Below are positions 26,973-34,884 of a stretch of DNA of 34,884 nucleotides, piece after piece. Each line of letters opens with the position of its first letter. Within the stretch, counting starts at the first letter, position 1. Under the pieces are notes generated by a model. That model saw only the letters and a program-made list of their open reading frames with translations, was not told the DNA's origin and searched no databases. This DNA comes from an uncultured bacterium (GTDB taxonomy: Bacteria; Cyanobacteriota; Vampirovibrionia; Gastranaerophilales; Gastranaerophilaceae): the NCBI GenBank assembly GCA_902489575.1, contig CABUAQ010000010.1:1-34884 (forward strand), in the 5' to 3' direction. Made by a program: the position numbers and the translations under genes.

Positions 26973-26993
26973 ATTTTTGATAAAACTAATTTT

Positions 26994-27009
26994 GTGCTAT
27001 AATTAGCAC
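26994..27009 (+). promoter_or_regulatory. Palindrome over a -10 box of the acyltransferase gene
   Basis: GTGCTA (26994-26999) and TAGCAC (27004-27009) are perfect arms across TAAT, and the centre contains TATAAT (26998-27003). TTGATA at 26977-26982 is a -35 candidate with a short 15-nt spacer. A repressor could bind here. Confidence 0.5.
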
Positions 27010-27035
27010 GAAATTGGTTTATGGGATTAAGATTT

Positions 27036-28112
27036 ATGGAGAGAATTAAAAATATTGAATTTTTACGTTTTATATTTTCATTAATTATTGTATGTTGTCA
27101 TTTACCAAGCGGTATAATAAATATGTTCAAAAATGATGTAAATTTATATAAAATCATGATTTCAAATTTTCATTGGACTAGTTTAGCTGTAGATTTTTTC
27201 TTTATAATTTCAGGATTTTTCCTGTTTATGACAGCAAAATTTGAACAAAATTTTGTTACTTTTGCAAAGAAAAAGTTAATTCGTTTTATGCCTACGGTTT
27301 TATTTATGTTAACACTATATTTTATTTTTTCTATATTTACACCTTTATCAATGGCACGATTTGAAAATCTTTTCACAATATTAAATCTTCAAAATGTAGG
27401 TTTAACATTCAGAAATGGAGATGTTCCGGCATCGTGGTTTGTATCGTCATTATTTTGGACATTATGTTTTTACTTTTATTTATATAAATCTGTTGATAGA
27501 AAAATTTTTAATCTAATAACTGCTTGTATAATTTTCTTTTGCTATTCGTTATGGATACATACAAATGGTATAAATTATCTTAATGTTGCATATGTATTTA
27601 ATCGAGGAATGATAAGAGCATTTGCAGGTGTCGGGGCAGGTTATTTTCTTGCTATGATTTACAAAGATAATATTTCTGCTATAAAAGATAAGGTTTTAAA
27701 TATTTGGCAAAAATTATTTTGTACCGGTATGGAAATTTATTTATTCGGTTTTTTGATATATTATATGTGTTTGCACAAAACTGCTTATAATAATCCTATG
27801 ATTATGATTATTTCGTTTATCGGATTATTTTCTTTATTTGTAATTAAGAAAGGTTATTTATCAACCATGCTGGAGAATAATTTTTCAGTTTTTTTAGGTC
27901 AATTTGCTTTTGCAATATTTTTGAGTCATCAATTTGTAATTAAATTATGGTATTTTTATGTGTGTAAAGCTCATGCAAATTGGGTTATTGCACATCCGAT
28001 ATTGAATTTGGTACTATTGTTTATTGTGATAATCTTGTTTGGTACAGGTGTTCATTATTGTGTTGAACGTCCTGTTGCAAAATATTTTAGGATTAAAAAA
28101 AGTAATGTTTAA
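27036..28112 (+). CDS. Acyltransferase-3 family membrane protein
   Basis: An integral membrane acyltransferase that acetylates or acylates surface glycans or other envelope molecules. It begins MERIKNIEFLRFIFSLIIVC, has about ten hydrophobic helices, an ISGFFLF segment and the late HYCVERPVAKY motif typical of the family. ATG 27036 fits related starts; an in-frame ATG at 27021 would add five residues. No specific substrate can be read. A terminator follows at 28118. Confidence 0.88.
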   Translation: MERIKNIEFLRFIFSLIIVCCHLPSGIINMFKNDVNLYKIMISNFHWTSLAVDFFFIISGFFLFMTAKFEQNFVTFAKKKLIRFMPTVLFMLTLYFIFSIFTPLSMARFENLFTILNLQNVGLTFRNGDVPASWFVSSLFWTLCFYFYLYKSVDRKIFNLITACIIFFCYSLWIHTNGINYLNVAYVFNRGMIRAFAGVGAGYFLAMIYKDNISAIKDKVLNIWQKLFCTGMEIYLFGFLIYYMCLHKTAYNNPMIMIISFIGLFSLFVIKKGYLSTMLENNFSVFLGQFAFAIFLSHQFVIKLWYFYVCKAHANWVIAHPILNLVLLFIVIILFGTGVHYCVERPVAKYFRIKKSNV

Positions 28113-28117
28113 AAAAA

Positions 28118-28141
28118 GAAAGGCTTTAGCCTTTCCTTTTT
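28118..28141. terminator. Bidirectional terminator
   Basis: GAAAGGC (28118-28124), loop TTTA, GCCTTTC (28129-28135), with C plus TTTTTT on the plus side and a run of T on the minus side. It ends both the acyltransferase gene and speE. Confidence 0.8.
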
Positions 28142-28146
28142 TATTA

Positions 28147-28998
28147 TTAAAGTAAATCTTTCAAATAATTTGGGAGTGCAAAACGTGCGTTGTGATAATC
28201 TTTATTATAGATTTTACAAGTTGGTATAATTTCTGCGGCACGTTCTTCATTATAGTATTCTAAAGGTTTCACATCTACTGAACAGAAAGCCCAAGCCCAG
28301 TATCCGCCAGGATATGTTGGGATATTTGATGTGTATGTTGCTACTGTTGGGAATACTTTTTTAAGCAAATTATACATTTTTTTGATTTCTTTTTTATTTA
28401 CAAACGGGGATTCTGATTGAGCAGCTACTATACCGCCTTTTTTTAGTGAATTTTTTACATTTGTATAGAATTCTTCTGTAAATAAACCTTCACCAGGTCC
28501 CATTGGGTCTGTTGAATCAATCAAAATTATATCAAATTCATCTTTTTTATCTTTAATATATTCAATTGCGTCTTGGACAAGAATTTCAACTTTAGGGTTA
28601 TCAAGCTCACAAGATATTGTTGGTAAATATTTTTTGCAGGCTTCTATTACCATTCCGTCTATTTCACATAAAACAGCACGTTCAACAGTTTTGTGTTTCA
28701 TAACTTCACGAATAGTGCCGCCGTCGCCGCCGCCGATTACCAATACTGATTTTGGTTCAGGGTGCTGCATCATAGGGATATGTGCAATCATTTCGTGGTA
28801 ATGGTATTCATCACCTTCTGTTGTCATCATTAAATCATCAAGTGTTAAAACTCTGCCAAGTTGTGACTCTGTCTCAAACACTTCAACTTTTTGGAACGGT
28901 GAGTTATCTGAAAATAATACTTTTCCGGCTTTGATTGCAATACCAAATCCGGCTGGAGTAATTTCGTGATAATAACCGTTTTCTATTCCGTTTTTCAT
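28147..28998 (-). CDS. speE: Spermidine synthase-type aminopropyltransferase
   Basis: A 283-aa enzyme that transfers aminopropyl from decarboxylated SAM to putrescine. The nucleotide motif is VIGGGDGGTIREV (87-99), with CEIDG and the DSTDPMGPGEGLF catalytic segment. Length is typical. SD AAAGGGAAAAGAAG. The exact polyamine product cannot be read. Confidence 0.92.
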   Translation of the reverse strand: MKNGIENGYYHEITPAGFGIAIKAGKVLFSDNSPFQKVEVFETESQLGRVLTLDDLMMTTEGDEYHYHEMIAHIPMMQHPEPKSVLVIGGGDGGTIREVMKHKTVERAVLCEIDGMVIEACKKYLPTISCELDNPKVEILVQDAIEYIKDKKDEFDIILIDSTDPMGPGEGLFTEEFYTNVKNSLKKGGIVAAQSESPFVNKKEIKKMYNLLKKVFPTVATYTSNIPTYPGGYWAWAFCSVDVKPLEYYNEERAAEIIPTCKIYNKDYHNARFALPNYLKDLL

Positions 28999-29022
28999 CT
29001 TCTTTTCCCTTTCCTGTTAAAG

Positions 29023-29045
29023 CGGGGATAAAATTTTTATCCCCG
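29023..29045 (-). terminator. Hairpin after the EF-hand repeat protein
   Basis: CGGGGATAAAA / TTTTATCCCCG (29023-29033 and 29035-29045) form a strong stem, with only CTTTAA following on the minus strand. It lies between the 586-aa gene and speE. Confidence 0.55.
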
Positions 29046-29083
29046 TTTCAAAATACTATCATATAAAAATTTCATTTCAATGA

Positions 29084-30844
29084 TTATGTTTCTGTCTCTG
29101 TTTGAAATTGTTTTTTTTCTATTTCATTGATTTGGTTTCCAATATTTTCAAGTAATTCTTTAGCATTTTTATTTAATTCTTCTTTTGATATTGTACCATC
29201 TGTGTTGATACTATCAAATGAATTAAAACTTGTTTCTATAAGATTTTCTATTTGAGTTCGATTTGCATCTGTTAATTCAAGTTTTAAGAAATTTATAATA
29301 AAATTTCTGAATTCGGTCTTATCCAGTGAATCGCTTTTATCGTTATCACCTTTTTCGAGAATAATTTCGCTTAATGGTTTTGTTTCTGTTTCACTTATTC
29401 CCTGATTTGCTTTTTTCGTTGCTTCAGGCAAGATATCTCCGTTTTTATTTCTTACTTCAAGTTTGCCATCTTTTGAATAACCGACTTCGTATTTTTCACC
29501 TAACAAGGCTTGGAGCTGTTGCCTTTTCGCTTTCATCTCAGGCGAAATTCTTTTTGCAGTTACAACAACTTCCGGTAAGGTGCCGCCATCGATAATATCT
29601 TCTTGTTCGGAATTTTGAGCGGTATTTAATTGCGGAACTTTAATTTCTGCGTCGGCATAAAAATATTTGTTACCTTTATATTGGCCGCTTTTCATTGTTT
29701 GAATTTGATCTGAATTTGTTTCGATGATTTGTTTACGGGCATCTTTAATTTGTTCAGGGGTTGGATTTTCAATTCCTTGTTGTTTAAGAATGTCGGTTGT
29801 GATTTGAGTTATAGTGTGACCTTTTGGAACAGTGTATGTTGTTGTGTCTTGTTTTTCACTGTTAAATTGTGTATCACTTATTTCTTCACCTTTTGTGTTT
29901 GTGTATTTTGTGGTTGTTTCGCCTGCTGAATTTGTCGTTTCAGCTTTTACATTGCCATTTTTGTCATAGGTGAATTTCGTTACGGTTTTCAGGGTAGGAT
30001 TGTGTGCATCTGTGATTTGTTCTGATGGACGAGAATTTTTCATATCTTCTTCTGTCGCGTATTTTGTATTGACATTGTGCCCATTTTGTTTTTCTGAAAC
30101 AGTTATAGAACTTAATGGGGCATCTGTTCCTATTCCATTATATGTTCTTGCTATGGTCTTGTCACCAGTATATTCAAAGTCTGTACGACTTTCTTGTTGA
30201 TTTTTCAGTTCAATAATTCTTGTTGTTTGTCCACCTGCGTTTCGTGTAATTGATTTGTTCCCGTCCGGTGTATGTTCAATTGTGCTGCCGTCAGGGTTGG
30301 TAATTAAATATTTTTGACCTTTGTTGTTGTATAAAGTTTGGACTCCATCTTTAGAAATTTCCATACGGCTGCCATCTTTATATTTAATCTCTTTTGAACC
30401 ATCATTCATTTCTGTTGTTACAAACTCTCCGTTTGTTGTTTTTTTATAGGTGTATGAATGCTCGTTATCAATTCCTTTGTATACGTATGTTGTTGTATTA
30501 CCGTTAACTTCCTGATAAGAAGAACTGTTTTGAAGGGTTTCTTGCTGAGATGCTAATTTTGATAGTGCTTCCATTGCGTTACTATCTTTCCCGAAGTGTT
30601 TGTTTAGTTCTCTTTTTGAAATAGTATTATTTCCGGCTATAGTTTGGAGATTATTACGCATAGCGACAACTTCATCTTTGTCAATAATCCCGTTATTATT
30701 TTTGTCATAGCGCTTAAAAAGATCCTCATTTTGCTCAGTTTTTTGTAAACCTTCAAGATCATTCAGGTTAATTGTTTGCCCGTTTTTACCTTTTAATTTT
30801 AATGTAGTATGTGGGGTAGCTCCATTGCCAACGCCATCTACCAT
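29084..30844 (-). CDS. EF-hand protein with YD-like repeats, 586 aa
   Basis: The N-terminal part has a canonical EF-hand loop at Asp47-Glu58 (DKNNNGIIDKDE). Residues about 100-340 are degenerate YD/RHS-like beta repeats (YKDGSRMEISKDGVQTLYN; NPDGSTIEHTPDGNKSI). Two further EF-hand-like loops occur near 500-512 (DNDKSDSLDKTE) and 541-556. Residues 425-430 are EVVVTA in PEVVVTAKR, like a TonB-box-type peptide. No signal peptide is visible. It may share a repeat type with the 417-aa protein at 17019. Function unknown; a calcium-modulated scaffold or exported effector is possible. Confidence 0.75.
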   Translation of the reverse strand: MVDGVGNGATPHTTLKLKGKNGQTINLNDLEGLQKTEQNEDLFKRYDKNNNGIIDKDEVVAMRNNLQTIAGNNTISKRELNKHFGKDSNAMEALSKLASQQETLQNSSSYQEVNGNTTTYVYKGIDNEHSYTYKKTTNGEFVTTEMNDGSKEIKYKDGSRMEISKDGVQTLYNNKGQKYLITNPDGSTIEHTPDGNKSITRNAGGQTTRIIELKNQQESRTDFEYTGDKTIARTYNGIGTDAPLSSITVSEKQNGHNVNTKYATEEDMKNSRPSEQITDAHNPTLKTVTKFTYDKNGNVKAETTNSAGETTTKYTNTKGEEISDTQFNSEKQDTTTYTVPKGHTITQITTDILKQQGIENPTPEQIKDARKQIIETNSDQIQTMKSGQYKGNKYFYADAEIKVPQLNTAQNSEQEDIIDGGTLPEVVVTAKRISPEMKAKRQQLQALLGEKYEVGYSKDGKLEVRNKNGDILPEATKKANQGISETETKPLSEIILEKGDNDKSDSLDKTEFRNFIINFLKLELTDANRTQIENLIETSFNSFDSINTDGTISKEELNKNAKELLENIGNQINEIEKKQFQTETET

Positions 30845-30932
30845 AGTTCATGTCTCCAATTATGTAATATTATGCCTATGTTTTATAACGGACTATTTTA
30901 TATAAACTTTAGGATTTTAAAGTTTTATTAAA

Positions 30933-31250
30933 TTAATTTTTATTGCCTAAAATATGAATATGCAGGTGGAAAACTTCCTGACCGGCTTCCTTACCGGTAT
31001 TTATCTGTGTTTTGTATGATTTTAATCCTACCTTTTTGGTGACATCTTTTACTGTTTGTAAAAGTTCTGCCATTAAATTTTTATCTTCAAGTTCATTTAA
31101 TGATGTAATATGTTGTTTTGGGCATACAAGCATATGTATAGGAGCTTTTGGATTGATATCATTAAATACAACGGTATTTCTGGTTTCGTAGACAAACTCT
31201 GTACCGAAATCGCCTCTTATAATCTTACAAAAAATACAATCTTCACTCAT
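30933..31250 (-). CDS. HIT family nucleotide hydrolase
   Basis: A 105-aa histidine-triad protein of the HinT type, hydrolysing purine nucleoside phosphoramidates. The CxxC (CIFCKI), INTGKEAGQ and HLHIH motif (His95, His97, His99) are present. Usual length. It closes the minus-strand run from grpE and starts 10 nt after the O-methyltransferase stop. Confidence 0.93.
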   Translation of the reverse strand: MSEDCIFCKIIRGDFGTEFVYETRNTVVFNDINPKAPIHMLVCPKQHITSLNELEDKNLMAELLQTVKDVTKKVGLKSYKTQINTGKEAGQEVFHLHIHILGNKN

Positions 31251-31260
31251 TTTAATTCTC

Positions 31261-31830
31261 CTATCTTATTTTCTTTGCAAGTGACAATCCTGCAGGCAGC
31301 GGTAAAATAACATTTTCGTAATCAGGATTGGCATCGATGTCATCTATAAATGGTTGGACTTTGGCGGCGTGGGATAATACGTTATCGCAGACGATGTAAC
31401 CCCCGACTTTTAAATGTGGTGCAATCAGGTGAAAAAATTTGATGTACTGTGCTTTATTTGCATCAATGAATGCAAAATCAACTTCAAAATCTTGAGGCAG
31501 GTATTCTAAGATAGTTGCAGCATCCCCTTTTTTTGTATCGATAATATCAGCCACACCGCATTTTTGAAAATTTTCCTTCGCAATATCGAGTCTTTTATCG
31601 TAAAACTCAATAGTTGTGAGTTTCCCACCGGTTTTTTTAAGTGCTTTTCCAAGCCAAATCCCTGAATAACCGTTAGATGTCCCAACTTCTATTACGTTTT
31701 GTGAATTTGAATCAACCACTAAGTTATATAAAAATTCTGCGGTTGTTCGTGAAATATTCCAAAACTCTTTTTGTGTCTTTTCTAATTCTTTTAGTATGTT
31801 CTGAGTTGTGTTATCAAAATTTTCAATCAT
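31261..31830 (-). CDS. O-methyltransferase family protein, 189 aa
   Basis: A class I SAM-dependent enzyme resembling O-methyltransferase family 3. Motif I is VIEVGTSNGYSG (46-57), followed by TTIEFYD, FAFIDANK and GGYIVCDNVL. The length is slightly short compared with the ~210-220-aa forms. The start is 1 nt after the beta-propeller stop. The substrate is unknown. Confidence 0.85.
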   Translation of the reverse strand: MIENFDNTTQNILKELEKTQKEFWNISRTTAEFLYNLVVDSNSQNVIEVGTSNGYSGIWLGKALKKTGGKLTTIEFYDKRLDIAKENFQKCGVADIIDTKKGDAATILEYLPQDFEVDFAFIDANKAQYIKFFHLIAPHLKVGGYIVCDNVLSHAAKVQPFIDDIDANPDYENVILPLPAGLSLAKKIR

Positions 31831-31831
31831 A

Positions 31832-33247
31832 TTATTTTATTGTTTTTACCTTATTTGTTATAACTATAGTTCTTACCGGAACGTCAATCGGGCTTGTTTT
31901 AACAATTTCTTTTGTTTCGGTATCTATTACTGAATATAACCCTGACAGAGCATTTGTAATCATTATTAATTTACTGTTTTCAATTGGAGTTATATTAGTT
32001 GCAAATGCGTTTGTATTTAAGAATAATTTATCAGTGATTATGTCATCTTGTGTGTTTAGAACTTCTACAATATTTTCCTGAGCGCTTAATATAAACAATT
32101 CTCCGTTATTGGCGTATAAATCTACAGGTTTTTCACAGACTTCCAGTTCGGTCATAAAACCAAGTGTTTCGTAATCTACAACCGCAACTCGATTTTTTGT
32201 TCTGCTTATTACGTAGATTTTACCGTTTTCATATGCAATTTTTGAGATATTTGGAAAGTTCCCGATATTTTTCAGCAAGAAATTATTATCAAGTTCTATA
32301 GCCCAAATGTCATTAGTATTCCTGTCAACGTAGAATAGTTTTGTTCCATCTTGACTTAGGGTAAATTTTTCGCATTTCCCATTAATTTTTAATTGTTTTT
32401 TCAAGGTCATTGTTTCAAGGCTTAGGATATAAATACTTGAATTAGTACCTGATGTAATATAAGCCGTCTTTTTATCTTTGTCTATAATTATTTGTTCGGG
32501 AACGGTTTCAAAATTCACTTGTTTAATAACTTTTTCATCCATTAATGATATAATATTCATCACTTTAGAGTCAAAATAAGTTACGAGAAGAAACTCTCCG
32601 TTGTAGGCTTTCATATCATTGATTACGTGAGCTTGTTCCAGTGAATACTCCGGATTATTCGCGTCTGTTTGAATTACCTGGATATTTTTATTCGTGCCTG
32701 TTGAAACGTAAAATGTTTTACCCTTAAGAGGTTCAACAGGAGTAGTTGTTTTTTTATATTTGTTTCTTGAATTGTTAATTCTTAAACCTGTTTCTTGTGT
32801 AACTTCGACATTAACATTCCCGATAATTCCTTTTAAAGATTCTGGGAAAACAAGCCCTTTGGGCAATAGAATATCTTGTGGTAACAGACCTGTTTGAAGT
32901 TCTTCCGGAATATTTGTCATATTTATAACAGTTTTTTTCCCGTTAGTATTGATTACCTTTAACAGAACGTAGTTGTTGTTGAGAATAATCATATCAGGTT
33001 TCTGCTTCATTGAAGTATTAACAGGATAACTTGATTTAATACTGATATTTGTTGAATTTTCTGTTTTTGCAGGAGTGACCGGAAGGTACATTGTTTTATC
33101 AGGAAGAATAATTGCCCCATCAAATCTGAAGTTTGTGTCTGGAAAATCTTTATTAATAAAATCCTGCACCGATTGCGGTACCTGTGCACCTAATGCAATT
33201 GAGTTTGTACATATAAATAAACAAATTGCCGCTAAGATTTTACGCAT
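31832..33247 (-). CDS. Exported YVTN-type beta-propeller protein, 471 aa
   Basis: The N-terminal signal peptide (about 1-20, ending ALGAQ) is followed by a Pro/Thr/Asn-rich linker and a seven-bladed-like repeat region (about 180-470) with blades such as EQIIIDKDKKTAYITSGTNS and EKFTLSQDGTKLFYVDRNTN and AVVDYETLGFMTELEVCEKP. This resembles YVTN/lactonase-like repeats. Secreted or periplasmic; binding partner unknown. Its ATG is 1 nt after the dnaJ stop, so it is co-transcribed with the chaperone genes. Confidence 0.78.
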   Translation of the reverse strand: MRKILAAICLFICTNSIALGAQVPQSVQDFINKDFPDTNFRFDGAIILPDKTMYLPVTPAKTENSTNISIKSSYPVNTSMKQKPDMIILNNNYVLLKVINTNGKKTVINMTNIPEELQTGLLPQDILLPKGLVFPESLKGIIGNVNVEVTQETGLRINNSRNKYKKTTTPVEPLKGKTFYVSTGTNKNIQVIQTDANNPEYSLEQAHVINDMKAYNGEFLLVTYFDSKVMNIISLMDEKVIKQVNFETVPEQIIIDKDKKTAYITSGTNSSIYILSLETMTLKKQLKINGKCEKFTLSQDGTKLFYVDRNTNDIWAIELDNNFLLKNIGNFPNISKIAYENGKIYVISRTKNRVAVVDYETLGFMTELEVCEKPVDLYANNGELFILSAQENIVEVLNTQDDIITDKLFLNTNAFATNITPIENSKLIMITNALSGLYSVIDTETKEIVKTSPIDVPVRTIVITNKVKTIK

Positions 33248-33248
33248 A

Positions 33249-34376
33249 TTATTTAAATACTCCCTTAACTTTTGACATAATTGATTGTTGAGGTTTCCTG
33301 CCCCCGTTTATTTCGTATATTTTTTGATATAAGTGTTTTTCTTCAACACTGAGATGTGTTGGAATTTTAATTTTAACTATAACGATGTGATCTCCTCTTT
33401 GAGAAGGTTTTGTAATAATCGGAATACCTGCACCTTTAATTTTTACGATATTCCCGTGTTGAATACCAGCAGGAATTTGCACTTCCCTTTCGCCATCAAG
33501 TGTTTTGATTGTAATGATGTCGCCAAGTACAGCCTGAGCGGGAGAGATTTCAAGTTCTGTAAAAACGTTAATACCATCACGTTTAAAGTAGTTAGAATTT
33601 TCCACACGAATTACGACAAACAAATCACCGTTAGGCCCGCCGTTAACTCCGCAATCACCTTCTGAAGACACCCTGATTTTGGACATATTATCGACGCCGG
33701 CAGGGATTTTAATTTCGATTTTCTTTTCTCTGGTAACTTCGCCTTGTCCTTGGCAGGTTTTGCAGGGTTTATCTATAATCTGCCCGCTACCTTTGCAGCG
33801 CGGACAGGTTGTAATTTGTGCGAAACTTCCTAACGGAGTTCTTGTTACAGTTTGTACCTGGCCTGAACCACCGCATTGCGGACAGGTTTTCCTTTCAGAG
33901 CCTTTTTCTGCACCTGTTCCGTGACAATCAGGGCACACTTCCAAATGATCAAATTTTATTTCTTTTTTTGTACCAAATACGGCTTCTTCAAACGTTAGTT
34001 TAATATCATATCTTAAATCAGAACCCCTTTGTGGAGCGTTAGGGTCAGGTCTCCCACCGAAACCAAAACCGCCAAAACCACCGCCAAAAAAGCTTTCAAA
34101 AATATCGTTAAGGTCGCCAAAACCGCCTGCAAATGGTCCGTTAGTATCAAATCCGGCATTTTTTAATCCGTCTTCCCCGTAACGGTCATAAGTTGCACGC
34201 TTATTATCATCAGAAAGGGTTTCGTATGCTTTACCCAGTTCTTTAAATTTGGTTTCTGCATCCGGAGCTTTGTTAACATCGGGGTGTAGTTCTCTTGCTT
34301 TTTTACGAAAAGCTGATTTTATTTCGTCTTTTGAAGCATCTTTCGATACTCCTAATATTTCATAGTAATCTGCCAT
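33249..34376 (-). CDS. dnaJ: Chaperone DnaJ
   Basis: A 375-aa Hsp40 working with DnaK and GrpE. J domain with HPD (HPDVNKA), a Gly/Phe region, four CxxCxGxG zinc repeats (CPDCHGTG, CPQCGGSG, CPRCKGSG, CKTCQGQG) and a C-terminal substrate domain. The RTPLGSFAQITTCPRC and RDGINVFTELEISPAQAVLG segments resemble cyanobacterial DnaJ, the best clue to the lineage. SD AAAGGAAG. It is 38 nt after grpE. Confidence 0.96.
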   Translation of the reverse strand: MADYYEILGVSKDASKDEIKSAFRKKARELHPDVNKAPDAETKFKELGKAYETLSDDNKRATYDRYGEDGLKNAGFDTNGPFAGGFGDLNDIFESFFGGGFGGFGFGGRPDPNAPQRGSDLRYDIKLTFEEAVFGTKKEIKFDHLEVCPDCHGTGAEKGSERKTCPQCGGSGQVQTVTRTPLGSFAQITTCPRCKGSGQIIDKPCKTCQGQGEVTREKKIEIKIPAGVDNMSKIRVSSEGDCGVNGGPNGDLFVVIRVENSNYFKRDGINVFTELEISPAQAVLGDIITIKTLDGEREVQIPAGIQHGNIVKIKGAGIPIITKPSQRGDHIVIVKIKIPTHLSVEEKHLYQKIYEINGGRKPQQSIMSKVKGVFK

Positions 34377-34414
34377 TTTCTTTTTTACTTCCTTTTAAGT
34401 TCTCAAGTCTGAAA

Positions 34415-34884
34415 TTATTCGGCAGTTGCAACATTGACAAGAGTTGGACGAATTACTTTGTCTCCAACTTTGTAACCTTTTTTCAATTCTGTAATTACTG
34501 AATTTTCAGGGTATTCACTTGTCGGTGTCTGCATAACCGCTTCGTGGAAATTTGGATCAAATTCTTCTCCGATAGCTTTTATTTTTTCCAAGCCTAATTT
34601 GGTTAGAGTTTCTATAACTTGTTTATGTATAAGATCAAAGCTTTCTTTTACTTTTTCGCAATCTTCAACACTTTCAAGTGCTTTTTGACCGCGTTCAAAG
34701 TTGTCAAGAATTTCAAGCATATTTTTTAATGCATTTTCTGTTCCGAATTTTATAAGATTTTCGCGTTCCTGCTCCTGGCGTTTTCTGTAATTGTCAAAAT
34801 CAGCAGCAAGGCGAATATATTGCTGGTTAAGCTTGTTATATTCTTCCTGAAGTTTAGTGTTTTTGTCTTCCGGCACTTCCTCTA
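34415..34884 (-). CDS. grpE: Nucleotide exchange factor GrpE (5' end cut by window)
   Basis: The open frame runs to the window edge, so the first codons are missing; it would be EEVPEDKN at the visible start. A coiled coil (LNQQYIRLAADFDNYRKRQE) leads to the GrpE signature GEEFDPNFHEAV and GYKVGDKVIRPTLVNVA. The visible 156 codons fit the C-terminal part of a normal ~190-aa protein. It precedes dnaJ in the usual order; hrcA or dnaK may lie outside the window. Confidence 0.95.
   Translation of the reverse strand, partial: EEVPEDKNTKLQEEYNKLNQQYIRLAADFDNYRKRQEQERENLIKFGTENALKNMLEILDNFERGQKALESVEDCEKVKESFDLIHKQVIETLTKLGLEKIKAIGEEFDPNFHEAVMQTPTSEYPENSVITELKKGYKVGDKVIRPTLVNVATAE

Noticed and set aside
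26994..27009. CIRCE heat-shock element
   Set aside because: The arms resemble TTAGCAC/GTGCTAA words but have the reverse order and a short spacer.

Overview
The window is AT-rich bacterial DNA using the standard genetic code. Several features suggest a diderm or cyanobacteria-related gut lineage: the DnaJ sequence has a cyanobacteria-like zinc-finger region, the type II fatty-acid genes form one rpmF-plsX-fabH-fabD-fabG-acpP-fabF cluster, and there are several non-secreted EF-hand or degenerate-repeat proteins. My best guess is a non-photosynthetic Cyanobacteriota relative such as Gastranaerophilales (Vampirovibrionia/Melainabacteria). This is inference, not a database result.

Region 1 (1-1600) holds a CNNM/CorC-type membrane transporter and a tRNA-Ile(GAU). 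Region 2 (about 1661-12376) is an integrated element inserted at the 3' end of that tRNA. It is bounded by a 101-bp direct repeat (1661-1761 and 12276-12376; 11 mismatches, no gaps), giving a unit of 10,615 bp. It carries two large serine recombinases, a DUF927/D5-like P-loop ATPase with a tiny coupled upstream ORF, a pair of TPR proteins, a divergent MerR-type regulator, a PIN-GNAT-PUA/EVE-like fusion overlapping an ASCH-domain gene, and an unrecognised 173-aa gene behind a sequestered ribosome-binding site. Two non-coding modules, each with three TGTAGTTT boxes at conserved spacing, lie beside the first recombinase and before the PIN-GNAT gene. I see no conjugation, capsid or tail genes, so the element may be a satellite, a mobilizable element or a defence-type island.

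Region 3 (12491-18970) is chromosomal: a small exported coiled-coil protein, RecJ, a bifunctional mannose-1-phosphate guanylyltransferase/mannose-6-phosphate isomerase, a 417-aa degenerate-repeat protein and ThiE. Region 4 (18988-26550) is the lipid-synthesis cluster: an unknown 87-aa protein, DUF177/YceD, bL32 with an unusual charged tail, PlsX, FabH, FabD, an unknown exported protein, FabG, AcpP and FabF. PlsX feeds acyl-phosphate to phospholipid synthesis, FabD and FabH start chains on AcpP, and FabG and FabF elongate them.

Region 5 (26655-34884) has an unknown 105-aa protein, an acyltransferase-3 membrane protein, an aminopropyltransferase (SpeE), and an EF-hand repeat protein. It ends with a minus-strand run grpE-dnaJ-(beta-propeller)-(O-methyltransferase)-HIT. 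GrpE runs off the right edge of the window.

The most interesting part is the element at tRNA-Ile. Its recombinase reads into the antisense strand of the tRNA for its last 21 codons and stop, so excision should swap the protein's C-terminus. Its cargo is the PIN-GNAT-PUA plus ASCH pair.
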